DNA of 64,000 nucleotides from an uncultured Ruminiclostridium sp. (GCA_910579265.1 CAJTTE010000010.1:1-64000), one strand, 5' to 3'; positions 7,792 through 17,100 are shown, numbered from the stretch's first letter. Notes: a model not told the origin generated them from the letters alone. A program made the numbers and translations.

Positions 7792-9309
7792 TTATTTTTC
7801 ATCATCGGTTGCGGTCCTGAAGGGTGCGAGAGGCAATCCGTTTACGCCGAAAACCGTGACCTCGCCGTAATTTGTCCAGCAGTATCTTGCGTAAAGCGGT
7901 TCTTTGATTTCGGAGCAGGAAACAAATATCCTGTCTCCCCTTATTTCCGCTTCGGCATTTCTGAATTCCTTGTCTTCACCCGCAAGCTCAAAGCCTTTTA
8001 TTTCTCCTTCTGTCCTGAAGCCCCGGCAATATTCAAAGGACAGCTCCATACCGCCGTCTTTTATGTCATAATCCTTATATATCGGACCGAAAGCGTGTTC
8101 CCTCAGATTTTCAAAGCCGTATACGCCGTAAAGCGCCTGCAACGCAAGCCTGTGTCCCACCGGAAGCTTTGATTTCGGATGTATTTCATTAAATTCGCCT
8201 TTATCCAGAGCTATGGCGATTCCCGTATTGCGTACCGTCTGAAATACCTTCATCTGGGCTTCACGGATAATGCACCAGTGCTTGTGGTCGATGTCGTCCT
8301 TGTATCTGTGCATGGGGAGCTGTACGAAAAGGAAGGGAAGGCTGTTGTCGCCCCAATCGTTTCTCCACACCTGGATAAGTTCTCTGAAAAGCTTGAAATA
8401 AGTATTCGGCCTGTGATCGTCGCTTTCGCCCTGATAGTAGATAAATCCCTTCAGAGTATAAGGGCATACCCTTTTGATCATCGAATTATAAAGCACGGTA
8501 GCCGACATCGGATTGTATTCGCTGGGAGGACCGGGGTATCGGCTTTCGCCGGCATATGCCTGACATTCCTCCCATGTTCCGTTGGGGTGGGAGGCGTAAA
8601 AATCCTGGCTTTTCTTATTCCATTCGTCCAGATATGCGCAGTATTCGTACCATTCCTTCTCTATCTGCTCGTCGGTTTTTCCTTCTGCGGTCCTTTCCAT
8701 ATCAAGAAGATATTCATTGGTGTCCGAATCCTTTTCAAGGCTTTCCCTGCTCATCCAGTATGACGCGGAGGTGCCGCCCCAGTTGCATCCGATTATCCCT
8801 ACCGTTACACCCAACTTTTCCGCAAGCTCCCGCGCGAAAAAATATCCCACCGCCGACCAGCATTTGGCGTTTTCGGCGCTGAATTCAGACCAGCCGGTGT
8901 TTTTTTCGCATTCAAAAAAGTCTTTTTCCTTCAATGTTTTTTTCTGAGTATAGTAGAATCTTACGTTGATATTTTTATCATTGACGAGAGCGTCCTTTTC
9001 ACTGCAATTCTGAAGCTCCAGCTCCATATTGGACTGCCCTCCCGCCAGCCATACTTCTCCGTAGGCGACGTTTTTGAAGATCCTTTCCTCATTGCCGCAG
9101 GTAAGCTTGAGTGAATAGCCCTCCCCGGCCTTGTGTGCGGGCAGCTTTATAAGCCATTGCCCGTTTCTGATCCTTGTCGTTCTGACTATGCCGTCGATTT
9201 CCGCGCAAACGGTTTTTCCGTTTTCACCTTGTCCGAACAGGGAAACGCTTTTTTCCCTTTGCAATACCATATTGTCGCTGAATACAGCGGCAGCTTTAAA
9301 TTCGATCAT
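7792..9309 (-). CDS. Sialate O-acetylesterase-like SGNH hydrolase (SASA family)
   Basis: This 505-residue cytoplasmic protein has no signal peptide. The start shows FSDNMVLQRE and an N-terminal beta-sandwich. GGQSNMELE at about 90-98 holds the catalytic Ser 93, and EIHPKSKLPVGHRLALQAL near 390 holds the catalytic His region. This layout is typical of sialic-acid 9-O-acetylesterases (SASA, PF03629), which remove acetyl groups from sialic acid or plant glycans. The ending DEK has no anchor. In gut Clostridia such genes serve glycan use. No transporter or sialidase lies nearby, so substrate assignment is uncertain. The gap to the next gene upstream (9310-9565) shows nothing recognisable. Confidence 0.88.
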   Translation of the reverse strand: MIEFKAAAVFSDNMVLQREKSVSLFGQGENGKTVCAEIDGIVRTTRIRNGQWLIKLPAHKAGEGYSLKLTCGNEERIFKNVAYGEVWLAGGQSNMELELQNCSEKDALVNDKNINVRFYYTQKKTLKEKDFFECEKNTGWSEFSAENAKCWSAVGYFFARELAEKLGVTVGIIGCNWGGTSASYWMSRESLEKDSDTNEYLLDMERTAEGKTDEQIEKEWYEYCAYLDEWNKKSQDFYASHPNGTWEECQAYAGESRYPGPPSEYNPMSATVLYNSMIKRVCPYTLKGFIYYQGESDDHRPNTYFKLFRELIQVWRNDWGDNSLPFLFVQLPMHRYKDDIDHKHWCIIREAQMKVFQTVRNTGIAIALDKGEFNEIHPKSKLPVGHRLALQALYGVYGFENLREHAFGPIYKDYDIKDGGMELSFEYCRGFRTEGEIKGFELAGEDKEFRNAEAEIRGDRIFVSCSEIKEPLYARYCWTNYGEVTVFGVNGLPLAPFRTATDDEK

Positions 9310-9565
9310 TGCCGTAAGTCTCCTAAAAAAGTTTAAGTCCTTATTCGAAATTTTCTTTACAAAGTGCGTCGTTTAAGGCGGTCCTTGAAAAAAGCGCCTT
9401 TTAAACCCGATCAGCTTTTTCTGAAAATCTGCGTTAAAATTATACGAAAGGATTTCTTATGCATAATCTATCAGAAGCCCGTCGCATATTTTTTTACATA
9501 TGTGCATTAAGGCTTCTTTTTATAATTTTTACAGGCTTATGCCCTGTAATATGCACAGGTTCGCG

Positions 9566-12500
9566 TCAGTATCTCCGTATCGTCTCGCTGATGACCGATA
9601 ATAAAAGCCACGCCAGATTCCAGCCCGTTATCATACTGGGACACAGGAGCTGTGTGTTTCCGGTAAATGCCGCCGCCATGGCAAAGGCAGCGCCCAGGAC
9701 CACGCCCAGAAGCATTATCCACATACCGAGGCTTATATCTCTCATAAGCTTTTTCGCCGCAACCACCGCCTTGGAAAATCCCGTAAACGTACCGTTGCAG
9801 CTTACCGCTCCGCTTCCTCTTGAAACATAATGAGTAAAAGCATAGTACTGTTCATGCATGCTGTAAGGAAGGATTCTTATTTTTTCCGGAGGGATTTCAA
9901 AAACTTCCGATAATTTTGATACCGTAATTATGGAATCCGTCGTTTTTACGACTACCGATATACCGTTATCCGTCAGTTCATGAAGAACCAGCTTTACCTC
10001 AGGATTTGGAAGCAGCTCCACAAAGAACATTATAACTATTTCTCCCCCTACCGAGAGATAGATCGTCTCCGTATTGTCTTTTGTAAACCTGTTCACCTTT
10101 TTCATTTCCGGGACCTTGATGTCATGGCGTTTCATCTGGTCGCGGCTTCCCATTATCATTCTTCTTGTGCCGTACCAGCCCAGTACTCCCAGATTGTCCT
10201 CATAAACGCAGTTTTCTACCTTGACCAGAATATCCTCTTTGTCGTTTATCATGTTTTTAAACATGTTGGACATTACCGAGCCGCTTTGTATGGCAAGGCT
10301 TGCCGCAAGAATGATCGCCTGATCAAGAGCGATATTGTTTACCGAATTAGGCTGCTTGCAGTGTTTTATATTCGAATATACCACGGTTCCCGCAGGAAAA
10401 AGCAGGGAGGCGTCGGTCATTACCGAATTCACCCTTGAAAAATCCTCGGCCGCTTCGTAGCCCAATATGACGCTTTCGGTTTTCGCAAGAGCCACACCCG
10501 CCTTTGTAAGGGGAACGTTTATGATAAACATTACGGAAAATGGTGCGGCTGCGGATAAAACTGCGGTAAATACCGTTAATGTACGGTAAACATTGTTTTG
10601 AAGACCCTCTATGCCGTAAGGAATAAAGAAGGATACGGCCGCTGCAATAAGAGCCGTGATCAGAGCGGCAGGCACAAGCTTTCTGCTGATCCTGTCGGCC
10701 TTGTCCTCACAGTAGCTGCTCTTAAGGAAATCCGTCAGCAGCTCGGTTTTTCTCATGGCGGCCAGGCAGGGAAGCTCGTTTATTATACCTTTGGTCAAAG
10801 CGGCTGCGGGCTGGTCGTTTATCAATACGGCTGAATATTTGGTACTGTCTCCGGAAATAAAACGAAAGTTTCGTTTTGCCCGTCTTATCATTATAAGCTT
10901 GCCCAATGTATTGAACATAAGTCCGGCAATAGCCGTGGGGATAAGAACGAACGAACGGCTCATGAGAACGTCGTCGGCTTTTATTATATTGACGGCTGTG
11001 GCAATTATCGTGATCACCGATGTTATTGCGCATACGCTGTCACAGTCCGCTTTCATCTTAAATATTTTAACAAGTCCGTTGGATATTACCGAGGAGCAAA
11101 GCACAGAGGCGACGACTCCCGTTATCAGGCTGTAAAACAAATAGCCCTGAACATCCGCCCGCCTGTCCAGAAAAGTTACGTCAAAGCCGAAGAAATCAAA
11201 TACCATCCCTTTGCCCAGATCTCCCATCAGGGCGACAAATCCCATAAACAAAGTGATCACAAGCAGTAATGTGAGACGGATTTTTATTACCTTATGCGAT
11301 TCGCAAAGATCCGCCCATATTTGCCCTGTGGAATCATAGCTTTCAAAATCTTCGTCCTCTGCCGGATCTTCCGATTCGGAATCCATAACGAAATCGCGCA
11401 GCTTGCGTTTTGATTTTACGTTTATTTCGCTGTCCGGGATTACGCCTGTGGCCATTATTATACGTCCGTCATCCAGATTAAGACCGCTGGTTGGCGCTTT
11501 AAGACCTTCCGGCGGCAGACCGATTCCGTCAGAAAGACCTAAGGTGCGTTTCTTTTCCGCTTCCTCCTCATGCTTCTTGGAAAGCGCCTGATTGAGCTTT
11601 GTTAAAAGTGCGTCGTTGCTTCTGCGCTCCTTTTCCGTCATCTTGCGCGAAGGGGTCTTGTCCGCCTGTTCCTTTTCCTTTTGGGGAATGTATTGTTTGA
11701 CGGGAGCGGTGGTTTCGAGGGTAGGCTCTCCTGAAAACATTCTTGCGTCCGTGTCGGGGTCTTGTCCGGATACGTCGATAATTTCAGCCGTATTTCCTTC
11801 GGGTTTTGTGCCGGATGACTCGGAATAATTTATTACGGCGGTTTTATCCACAAGCTTTGGCTTGGATCTTGCCTTTGCGCCTGCGGCTGCCAGCTGTTTC
11901 AGATCGTTGCCCGCAATGCCTAAGGTATCCCCGCCCAGGACCGCGCCCATATCCGCCGCCTTGTTTTTTACGTCATAAGGATTTATGGCGTCTATAAGCC
12001 CCTCCGGGTCTTCAAAGCTTTCCTCTGCTTCAAGCTGCCGATTTATGAATTCTCTTTGCTCGGTGTTGTATTCGGTGCGCCGACCGGGCTTTGATTCGTC
12101 CTTTTTTTCGGCTCCGGTAATCTCCTTCGGCGTTTCATCCTGCTCCGATGCGTCGGTAAGTTTTCTGGCGATCGCCGTCAGAAAATCCGGACCGGATTTT
12201 TCCTTTCGCCTGGTTTCGGCGGGAGGCTTCTCCTTGGCATCCCTCGGTTTGGGGGCTGCTTTTTCGGCGCTGTCCGCCTTTTTGCTTACGCCGGTTTTTT
12301 TGGCTTTCTCCTCGGTCGATTCGTAAACGGGATGCGATCCGGCGGACTTTATAGCGGAAGTCTCCTCCTGCGCCTGTTTGACCGGGAGGTTTTCCGATAT
12401 TTTTTCGGGGGCTTTCGCTTCCTTTGGTTTTGTTTTTTCCGATTTTGTGCTGCCGATTATTGCGCTTACGCTGAGATCGGACTTTTTACCGTCGGATTTT

Positions 12501-12667
12501 TTACGTGATCCGAGAGCGGAATCCAATTCGCTTCCTCCGATTATTGAAGTAACGCTGTAATCCTGCCCGGGCTTTCCGGCGCTTTTGCTTACGGCCTCGC
12601 TGCCCTTGTCAGCCTTCTTGGCGTCAATTTCGGCAAGTATATCGTCAAGTGAAAAATTATCTGCCAT
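9566..12667 (-). CDS. P-type ATPase-like membrane protein lacking catalytic residues, with long disordered N-terminus
   Basis: The start at 12667 (MADNFSLDDILAEID) has AAGGAA upstream; the frame is open further only through repeat A2. The 1033-residue product begins with about 490 residues of charged, Lys/Glu/Ser/Pro-rich, probably disordered sequence carrying short repeats such as SVTSIIGG and SVSAIIGS. A membrane part follows with several helices, and then a region laid out like a P1B-type ATPase: ESVILGYEAAEDFSRVNSVM, with TDASL (D752) where DKTGT belongs, then a nucleotide-domain-like stretch, then VVKTTD in place of TGD. TGES and GDGxND are not found. Two C-terminal helices follow. Transport driven by ATP is therefore unlikely; a sensor, scaffold or divisome-type role is speculation. 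It lies downstream of rlmB on the same strand. Confidence 0.8.
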   Translation of the reverse strand: MADNFSLDDILAEIDAKKADKGSEAVSKSAGKPGQDYSVTSIIGGSELDSALGSRKKSDGKKSDLSVSAIIGSTKSEKTKPKEAKAPEKISENLPVKQAQEETSAIKSAGSHPVYESTEEKAKKTGVSKKADSAEKAAPKPRDAKEKPPAETRRKEKSGPDFLTAIARKLTDASEQDETPKEITGAEKKDESKPGRRTEYNTEQREFINRQLEAEESFEDPEGLIDAINPYDVKNKAADMGAVLGGDTLGIAGNDLKQLAAAGAKARSKPKLVDKTAVINYSESSGTKPEGNTAEIIDVSGQDPDTDARMFSGEPTLETTAPVKQYIPQKEKEQADKTPSRKMTEKERRSNDALLTKLNQALSKKHEEEAEKKRTLGLSDGIGLPPEGLKAPTSGLNLDDGRIIMATGVIPDSEINVKSKRKLRDFVMDSESEDPAEDEDFESYDSTGQIWADLCESHKVIKIRLTLLLVITLFMGFVALMGDLGKGMVFDFFGFDVTFLDRRADVQGYLFYSLITGVVASVLCSSVISNGLVKIFKMKADCDSVCAITSVITIIATAVNIIKADDVLMSRSFVLIPTAIAGLMFNTLGKLIMIRRAKRNFRFISGDSTKYSAVLINDQPAAALTKGIINELPCLAAMRKTELLTDFLKSSYCEDKADRISRKLVPAALITALIAAAVSFFIPYGIEGLQNNVYRTLTVFTAVLSAAAPFSVMFIINVPLTKAGVALAKTESVILGYEAAEDFSRVNSVMTDASLLFPAGTVVYSNIKHCKQPNSVNNIALDQAIILAASLAIQSGSVMSNMFKNMINDKEDILVKVENCVYEDNLGVLGWYGTRRMIMGSRDQMKRHDIKVPEMKKVNRFTKDNTETIYLSVGGEIVIMFFVELLPNPEVKLVLHELTDNGISVVVKTTDSIITVSKLSEVFEIPPEKIRILPYSMHEQYYAFTHYVSRGSGAVSCNGTFTGFSKAVVAAKKLMRDISLGMWIMLLGVVLGAAFAMAAAFTGNTQLLCPSMITGWNLAWLLLSVISETIRRY

Positions 12668-12730
12668 ATTAATACCGTTCCTTATTTTGATCTCTCGGAT
12701 TATACAAATAAAAATGTCCGAGCTGTAAAT

Positions 12731-12910
12731 TTTAGGCAACACCGCACAATGATTGGGTGTGAATTGCGCAGTCAGATTTTTCGACAGCTTGCATAAATTG
12801 GGCGCAGGAATATTGACGTATTTCAAGGAGAATTTGTGCAAGCTGACGGAATATATGCAAGCAAGCCGCACGCAAAGCCCTCAGGCGGTCATTGTGCGGT
12901 ATTGCCTTTA
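12731..12910. repeat. Family A foldback element, copy A2
   Basis: It is flanked by TTTA on both sides (12731-12734 and 12907-12910). The ends GGCAACACCGCACAATGA and its complement are kept. The right-hand TTTA includes the stop codon of rlmB (12908-12910). Confidence 0.88.
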
Positions 12911-13702
12911 ATCCTTCCTTCTGAATTTTACTGCTTCATATATAAGTATTCCCGCGCTTACCGAAGCGTTTAGGGAGTTGACATGACCGTACATATCTAT
13001 TGACAGGACCTGATCGCAGGTTTCTCTTACCAGCCTGCTGAGTCCGTTTCCCTCCGAACCTATAACGATGCAGCAGCCGCCGTCCATTTTTGCCTTATGA
13101 AAAGGAGTTCCGTCCGCTTCCGCACCGTAGATCCAGATATTGTGCTTTTTAAGCTCTCCTAAGGCCTGAGCAAGGCTGCTTACCCTTGCCACCTTTATCC
13201 AGCTTGCGGCGCCCGCCGAGGTTTTGTAAACGGTGGATGTAAGAGAGGCGCTCCGTCTTTTTGTGATTATCACTCCGTCCGCTCCGGCAGCCTCCGCGGT
13301 TCTTATGATCGCTCCCAGATTGTGGGGATCCTGTATTCCGTCGGCGGCTATTATAAACGGAGGAAGATTTTTTTGCGCGGCTGCATCCAGAATTTCTTCA
13401 ATCGTGGAATACTCGGCGGCAGCCATAATTGCCGCTACGCCGCCGTGCTTCACGTTCGGCCCCGTCAAAGCTCTCAGCTTTTCTTCGCCGGTTTCTTTGA
13501 CAACGACGTCCTGTTCCTTTGCGAGAGCAAGTATTTTTCCCATTCCTCCGGACGTTTTTAAAATAAATATCGTATCAATTCCGCTTTGGGAAAGAAGAGC
13601 TTCCGTGACTGCGTTTCTGCCGTAAATCACCTGTTCCTTCGTCTCATCCTCTCCGGATTTTACGGGAATGCTTTTTTTAATGTTTTTTTCTGCTTTTTCC
13701 AT
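12908..13702 (-). CDS. rlmB: 23S rRNA (guanosine-2'-O-)-methyltransferase RlmB-type SpoU/TrmH family
   Basis: The 264-residue protein has an extra N-terminal substrate-binding domain (YGRNAVTEALLS, about 28-100) and a SPOUT methyltransferase domain with the three family motifs: DPHNLGAIIRTAEAAGADGV, IVIGSEGNGLSRL and SLNASVSAGILIYE. It should methylate a conserved G in 23S rRNA using S-adenosylmethionine. The first 25 residues are a Lys-rich extension. The stop codon is part of the 4-bp duplication made by element A2, so the transposable element sits directly at the end of the gene without changing the protein. Confidence 0.93.
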   Translation of the reverse strand: MEKAEKNIKKSIPVKSGEDETKEQVIYGRNAVTEALLSQSGIDTIFILKTSGGMGKILALAKEQDVVVKETGEEKLRALTGPNVKHGGVAAIMAAAEYSTIEEILDAAAQKNLPPFIIAADGIQDPHNLGAIIRTAEAAGADGVIITKRRSASLTSTVYKTSAGAASWIKVARVSSLAQALGELKKHNIWIYGAEADGTPFHKAKMDGGCCIVIGSEGNGLSRLVRETCDQVLSIDMYGHVNSLNASVSAGILIYEAVKFRRKD

Positions 13703-13900
13703 TGATTTCCTTACGGTTTTACAACATAAATTTGTAGGTTTTTCTGCATTTTTTGACTTTTGAAGCCTTGGTTTTATAAAAGGAGATGCGCTTATAAAGG
13801 GATTTCTTTAAGCGGTAAATCGGCCTTAATAAATATTGATCCGGGACTTAGAATTAAAAATCTGCTCCGATATTTTGTTTTTCATTCGTGATAACATCCG

Positions 13901-13935
13901 AAAAAGCCGCAACAGCTGGTTCGGTGCTGCGGCAT
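13901..13935 (-). terminator. Terminator after the receiver-like gene
   Basis: Stem GCCGCA (13906-13911) pairs with TGCGGC (13928-13933) with partial inner pairing. The minus strand continues with TTTTTCGG. Confidence 0.65.
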
Positions 13936-13943
13936 TTATGAAT

Positions 13944-14381
13944 TTAGCCGCGGTTTCTTTCGTTTAAAGGCTTTTGCAGCGACGGCCTGTTTTGGACCGG
14001 CATTTTGTTCAGCCCGCCTCTTGAAGCGGACCGCATTACTTCTGCAAGCTTGGAAGCGCCTACGGTAATTCCGAGAACGCATGCGTTTTCAAGCCTGACA
14101 TATTCCGAGAGGGCTTTTATCCATCTTACGTCGGCAAGGACTACCAGAGGAACAAAAACCGTTTTTTTATCTTCTCTGAGCATGCGGTAAAAGGAGATGA
14201 AATCGTCCGTGTCGTTGCCGCAGTAATAAACGGCGATCTGCTGGGATTTGCCTTTCCTTAACGTATCCATCGCTGATTCATAGGATACGGTGGCGCTGGC
14301 GTTGTAATCCCTGCTGCAAAAATGCCTCCAGGCTATGTTTATATTTTCGGTGGAATTACTGATAAGAAGAACATCAGTCAT
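13944..14381 (-). CDS. Receiver-like protein without phosphoacceptor (unrecognised)
   Basis: The 145-residue soluble protein begins MTDVLLISNSTENINIAW and alternates hydrophobic strands and helices as in a CheY-like fold: VLLISNS, QIAVYYCG, VFVPLVVLAD and ACVLGITVGASKLAEVM. The strand that would carry the phosphorylated Asp reads AVYYCGND, and no conserved Lys is visible, so it cannot be a normal response regulator. The tail (from about 118) is basic and Asn/Arg-rich. The start at 14381 is preceded by AAAGGAACGGATATTTCT. It stands between rlmB and another degenerate signalling protein on the same strand. The fold assignment is by pattern only. Confidence 0.65.
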   Translation of the reverse strand: MTDVLLISNSTENINIAWRHFCSRDYNASATVSYESAMDTLRKGKSQQIAVYYCGNDTDDFISFYRMLREDKKTVFVPLVVLADVRWIKALSEYVRLENACVLGITVGASKLAEVMRSASRGGLNKMPVQNRPSLQKPLNERNRG

Positions 14382-14933
14382 AGAAATATCCGTTCCTTTC
14401 CGGCGGTCGTATGCCCGTAAATGTTATTGTTTTCGGTAACTGGAGCCGTAATCTCCCTTATGCGGGGCTGCCGGGCTTCTGATCCTTTGATATCGGGCTC
14501 GGCGGCTTTGTTACGGTGTTGAAAGGCGTTTGATTTTTTTTGAGCATTGTCTGTGATTTCCGTATTTTATTACTGCGGAAATATTTTGGCTTGTTAGGAT
14601 AGGATTTGTCCGCACAACGCAAAGACAGGCGAATCCGGCACGATAACGACAGGTCGGTTTTTAAAAGCGAAATGCCGAAATAAAAGGCGGATGATCTGCA
14701 TTTACGGGAGATAAAGCCCCGCTTTTTATGATCTCGCACTGGTCTTGAACGGCGTGATCGTCATATGTCTTAAGCACCGGTTCTCAAATGGCGGTAAGGG
14801 GGAGCCGTTTGAGGGATGCCTGTTGTCCGGCTCTTTAGCTCTTTAAAATCGGTGCAGCTGATTGCTTCGGCGGGTTGCCGGATCGGGGATAATGCTTCTG
14901 ACCGAAAGCTTTTCGTGCTGCCTGAAGGTGTTT
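14382..14933. other. Intergenic stretch with no recognised feature
   Basis: About 550 bases between two minus-strand genes. The only open frame (93 codons, minus) has an unbalanced composition and no ribosome site. I see no repeat family member and no clear RNA. Confidence 0.4.
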
Positions 14934-15764
14934 TTATTTGTAGAACTTTATAAGATTCTTTCCCTCTTCGCCCGAAAGAGCCATTGCCTTATCCGCATAA
15001 AGCAGGAGCTCTTCGGGAGAAAAACCGTATTTGTCGCTTTCCGCCGCTCCCGCTGCAATAAATATCTCCGGCTTGTCGGCCGCCTGACACATTGTGGCTA
15101 TAAGCTTGTTAAATTGTTTTACAAAATCCCTTTTTGAGCGTTGAGACGGGAAAAAACCAACGATTTGGTTTCCGCTTATTCCCAATATCCCGTCCTTAAA
15201 ATTGTTTTTGAGCGCATAAGCCGCCATTTGTATCTGAAGAGGCTCCGAAGGATTGGCCGCAAAACTGTAGGCGTTAAGCGACAGACAGAAAAAGAACCCC
15301 TGAGTCTTTTTTTTCATAAGTCTTTCAAGCTTTATATCGAAGCAAGGCTTTTTAAATAATCCGGTAAGCTCGTCTACAAGGCCTTCCGCAATAAAGCAAT
15401 CGTCTTCCATCCTGTCAAAAAGATCGTTTATTTCAAAGGGCAGCCTGATTTCGTCAATAGGCTTGAATCTTTTATAGCTCTTGCTGATGCCTTTGTCGTT
15501 CAGTTCTCTGCCCATTATTACAAAGGGAGGGCAGCCCTTTTTTCTTCTCAGGGCGTCTGCCGCGTCAAGGCAGCTTTTGCTGTCGGCGGTAAACAAGATA
15601 AGGCTGAACGACTGATTTTTCAGCAGGGATTCGGCTTCGCTGCGGCTTCCCGCAAAGCTGACGGAATAATAGCCTTCCGTGTTTATGATTTCATTTATAA
15701 GCGCGGAGACCCCTTCCTGTTCGTCAAGTATCAACAGCTTGTGCATACCTTGTCTACCGTTCAT
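14934..15764 (-). CDS. Degenerate receiver plus degenerate GGDEF domain protein
   Basis: The 276-residue protein starts at ATG 15764 with AAAGGATC nine bases upstream. Residues 5-125 have receiver spacing (KLLILDEQEGVSAL, FSLILFTADS, RLPFEINDLF), but Thr takes the place of the phospho-Asp and the KPF lysine is lost. Residues 130-276 start with DELTGLFKKPCFD, the usual GGDEF-domain entry, and end YADKAMALSGEEGKNLIKFY, again typical. The active-site loop reads GISGNQIVGFF where RxGGDEF should be. The protein should therefore neither receive phosphate nor make c-di-GMP; a binding or scaffold role is inferred. A near-consensus sigma-A promoter precedes it. Confidence 0.75.
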   Translation of the reverse strand: MNGRQGMHKLLILDEQEGVSALINEIINTEGYYSVSFAGSRSEAESLLKNQSFSLILFTADSKSCLDAADALRRKKGCPPFVIMGRELNDKGISKSYKRFKPIDEIRLPFEINDLFDRMEDDCFIAEGLVDELTGLFKKPCFDIKLERLMKKKTQGFFFCLSLNAYSFAANPSEPLQIQMAAYALKNNFKDGILGISGNQIVGFFPSQRSKRDFVKQFNKLIATMCQAADKPEIFIAAGAAESDKYGFSPEELLLYADKAMALSGEEGKNLIKFYK

Positions 15765-15828
15765 TTCGAGTGATCCTTTCTTATGTCTGATTCAATTGGA
15801 TCAATATATTCAACCCATTATTAAAAAC

Positions 15829-15857
15829 AGTATATCACAAATTCCGAAGAACTGCAA
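15829..15857 (-). promoter_or_regulatory. Sigma-A promoter for the receiver/GGDEF-like gene
   Basis: Minus strand TTGCAG (15852-15857), 17 bases, TATACT (15829-15834), with TG one base upstream of the -10. Confidence 0.7.
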
Positions 15858-15928
15858 GATTTTTTATATATTTTTACAAAAATGTCCTGTCTGACAACAA
15901 AAAAACTTTTTTTCAGCGCCAAAAAAAC

Positions 15929-15955
15929 TAAAGTTTGGGAAAATCATGCCGATAA
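15929..15955 (+). promoter_or_regulatory. Consensus sigma-28 (FliA/SigD) promoter
   Basis: TAAAGTTT (15929-15936), 11 bases, GCCGATAA (15948-15955). This equals the FliA consensus at every defined position. The gene starting at 16080 is the only downstream target, with an untranslated leader of about 115 nt. Confidence 0.85.
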
Positions 15956-16079
15956 AATATGTGATAACCCGAATAATCTGAACAGATATCTTTAAAGGGA
16001 TATTACATGTTTAACTGTGCTTGTTCGGGACATGGCGGAGGGAACCGCAGGTAAATACAATGGGAAAGGATTGACCGGT

Positions 16080-16988
16080 ATGTATGGCGTGAATAACAGC
16101 GTTAATTTTCCCAACAGTTATAATTACGGGAAAAACAACGCACAGGCTCAGAGTCCGTATGAGCAGCGCAGCACTTCGACTACGAGAAGTGCGATGAGAG
16201 CGGACGAAATTCTATTTTCCGCGGTGGCGTCAAAGGAGAATCCCGCGGTTGCATCACTCAGCGAGGATGCGAAAAACCTTCTTCTTGAGCTGAAGGAAAA
16301 GTACAAGGGTTATGATTTTATGGTCGGTGATTACGAAACCGACGATGAGGCCAGCCGTTTGCTTTCCGGAGGGAAAGGCGAGATCAACGTTCTTATAACC
16401 CCGGCTCTTTTGGAGGAAATGGCTGCAAACAAGAGCGTAAGGACAAAATATGAAAAAATTATTGCCGGCGCTCAGGATCAGTTCCGACAGATCGAATCAA
16501 AACTTACTACGGAGGGAAAATCTATCCTCGGAAAGCTCGGCCTTACCGTAAACGAGGACGGCACGTTCAACTTCTTTGCCGGACTTATTGACGGAGTTAA
16601 GACCGAGGACGGTAAAGACTTTGTGAAATCCTCTCTTGTAAAAGATCTGACCGATATGGTAAATACTCTTGCCAAAAGCAGAGACAAGATGATCGAGTCT
16701 TCCGGAAATAAGGATGACAAGCCCGTAGATAAGGAAGAGGAAAAGAAAAAATCCGTTCTTCCTCCGAAAAGCTTTGAAAAGTACGAAAAGGAAGAGAGCC
16801 CTTATTCTACGGAAGAGGATTTTGGAAACCTTCCTCCCGAAAGCTTCGAAAAATACCGTCAGAAGGAAGATCCTTATTCGTCCGAGGAGGATTACGGTAC
16901 GCTTCCGCCTGAGAGCTTTAAGAAGTACCAGACCGAATCCGGTGACGGAATAAAGGAAGCCGGAGCGGAAATGAACTACAGTATCTGA
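16080..16988 (+). CDS. Sigma-28-controlled protein with C-terminal LPPESFEKY repeats
   Basis: I place the start at ATG 16080 (MYGVNNSVNFPNSYNYG), with GGAAAGGA nine bases upstream, rather than the GTG at 16017. The 302-residue product has no signal peptide or membrane segment. Residues 40-215 are mostly helical with DEILFSAVASKENPAVASL, ALLEEMAANKSVRTKYEK and a basic/acidic hinge. The C-terminus (about 225-290) carries three repeats of a unit like LPPESFEKYRQKEDPYSSEE. The N-terminal half resembles DUF6033-type clostridial proteins, which is a tentative match. The consensus sigma-28 promoter places it in the motility regulon, so a flagellum- or chemotaxis-related role is inferred. A strong terminator closes the unit, so it is monocistronic. 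Confidence 0.85.
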   Translation: MYGVNNSVNFPNSYNYGKNNAQAQSPYEQRSTSTTRSAMRADEILFSAVASKENPAVASLSEDAKNLLLELKEKYKGYDFMVGDYETDDEASRLLSGGKGEINVLITPALLEEMAANKSVRTKYEKIIAGAQDQFRQIESKLTTEGKSILGKLGLTVNEDGTFNFFAGLIDGVKTEDGKDFVKSSLVKDLTDMVNTLAKSRDKMIESSGNKDDKPVDKEEEKKKSVLPPKSFEKYEKEESPYSTEEDFGNLPPESFEKYRQKEDPYSSEEDYGTLPPESFKKYQTESGDGIKEAGAEMNYSI

Positions 16989-16994
16989 TTTCAG

Positions 16995-17039
16995 AAAAAT
17001 AAACGAGCGGTTTTTGTTAAGCCGCTCGTTTATTTTTTT
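16995..17039. terminator. Bidirectional terminator after the LPPESFEKY protein gene
   Basis: AAAATAAACGAGCGG pairs with CCGCTCGTTTATTTT across an 11-base loop, followed by a T-run. Confidence 0.9.
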
Positions 17040-17100
17040 GAAACGCCAATAATTCCGCAGTTATTTTCGTTATAGTAAGTGAAGGGGGGAAAATAACGCC

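Noticed and set aside
12668..12871. A 68-codon N-terminal extension of the ATPase-like gene, and similar long extensions of ispD and others.
   Set aside because: The extra codons come from repeat elements and have no ribosome site; internal ATGs with good sites and natural protein starts exist.
14458..14739. A 93-codon minus-strand frame in the 14.4-14.9 kb gap.
   Set aside because: Odd composition, no ribosome site, no recognisable motif.
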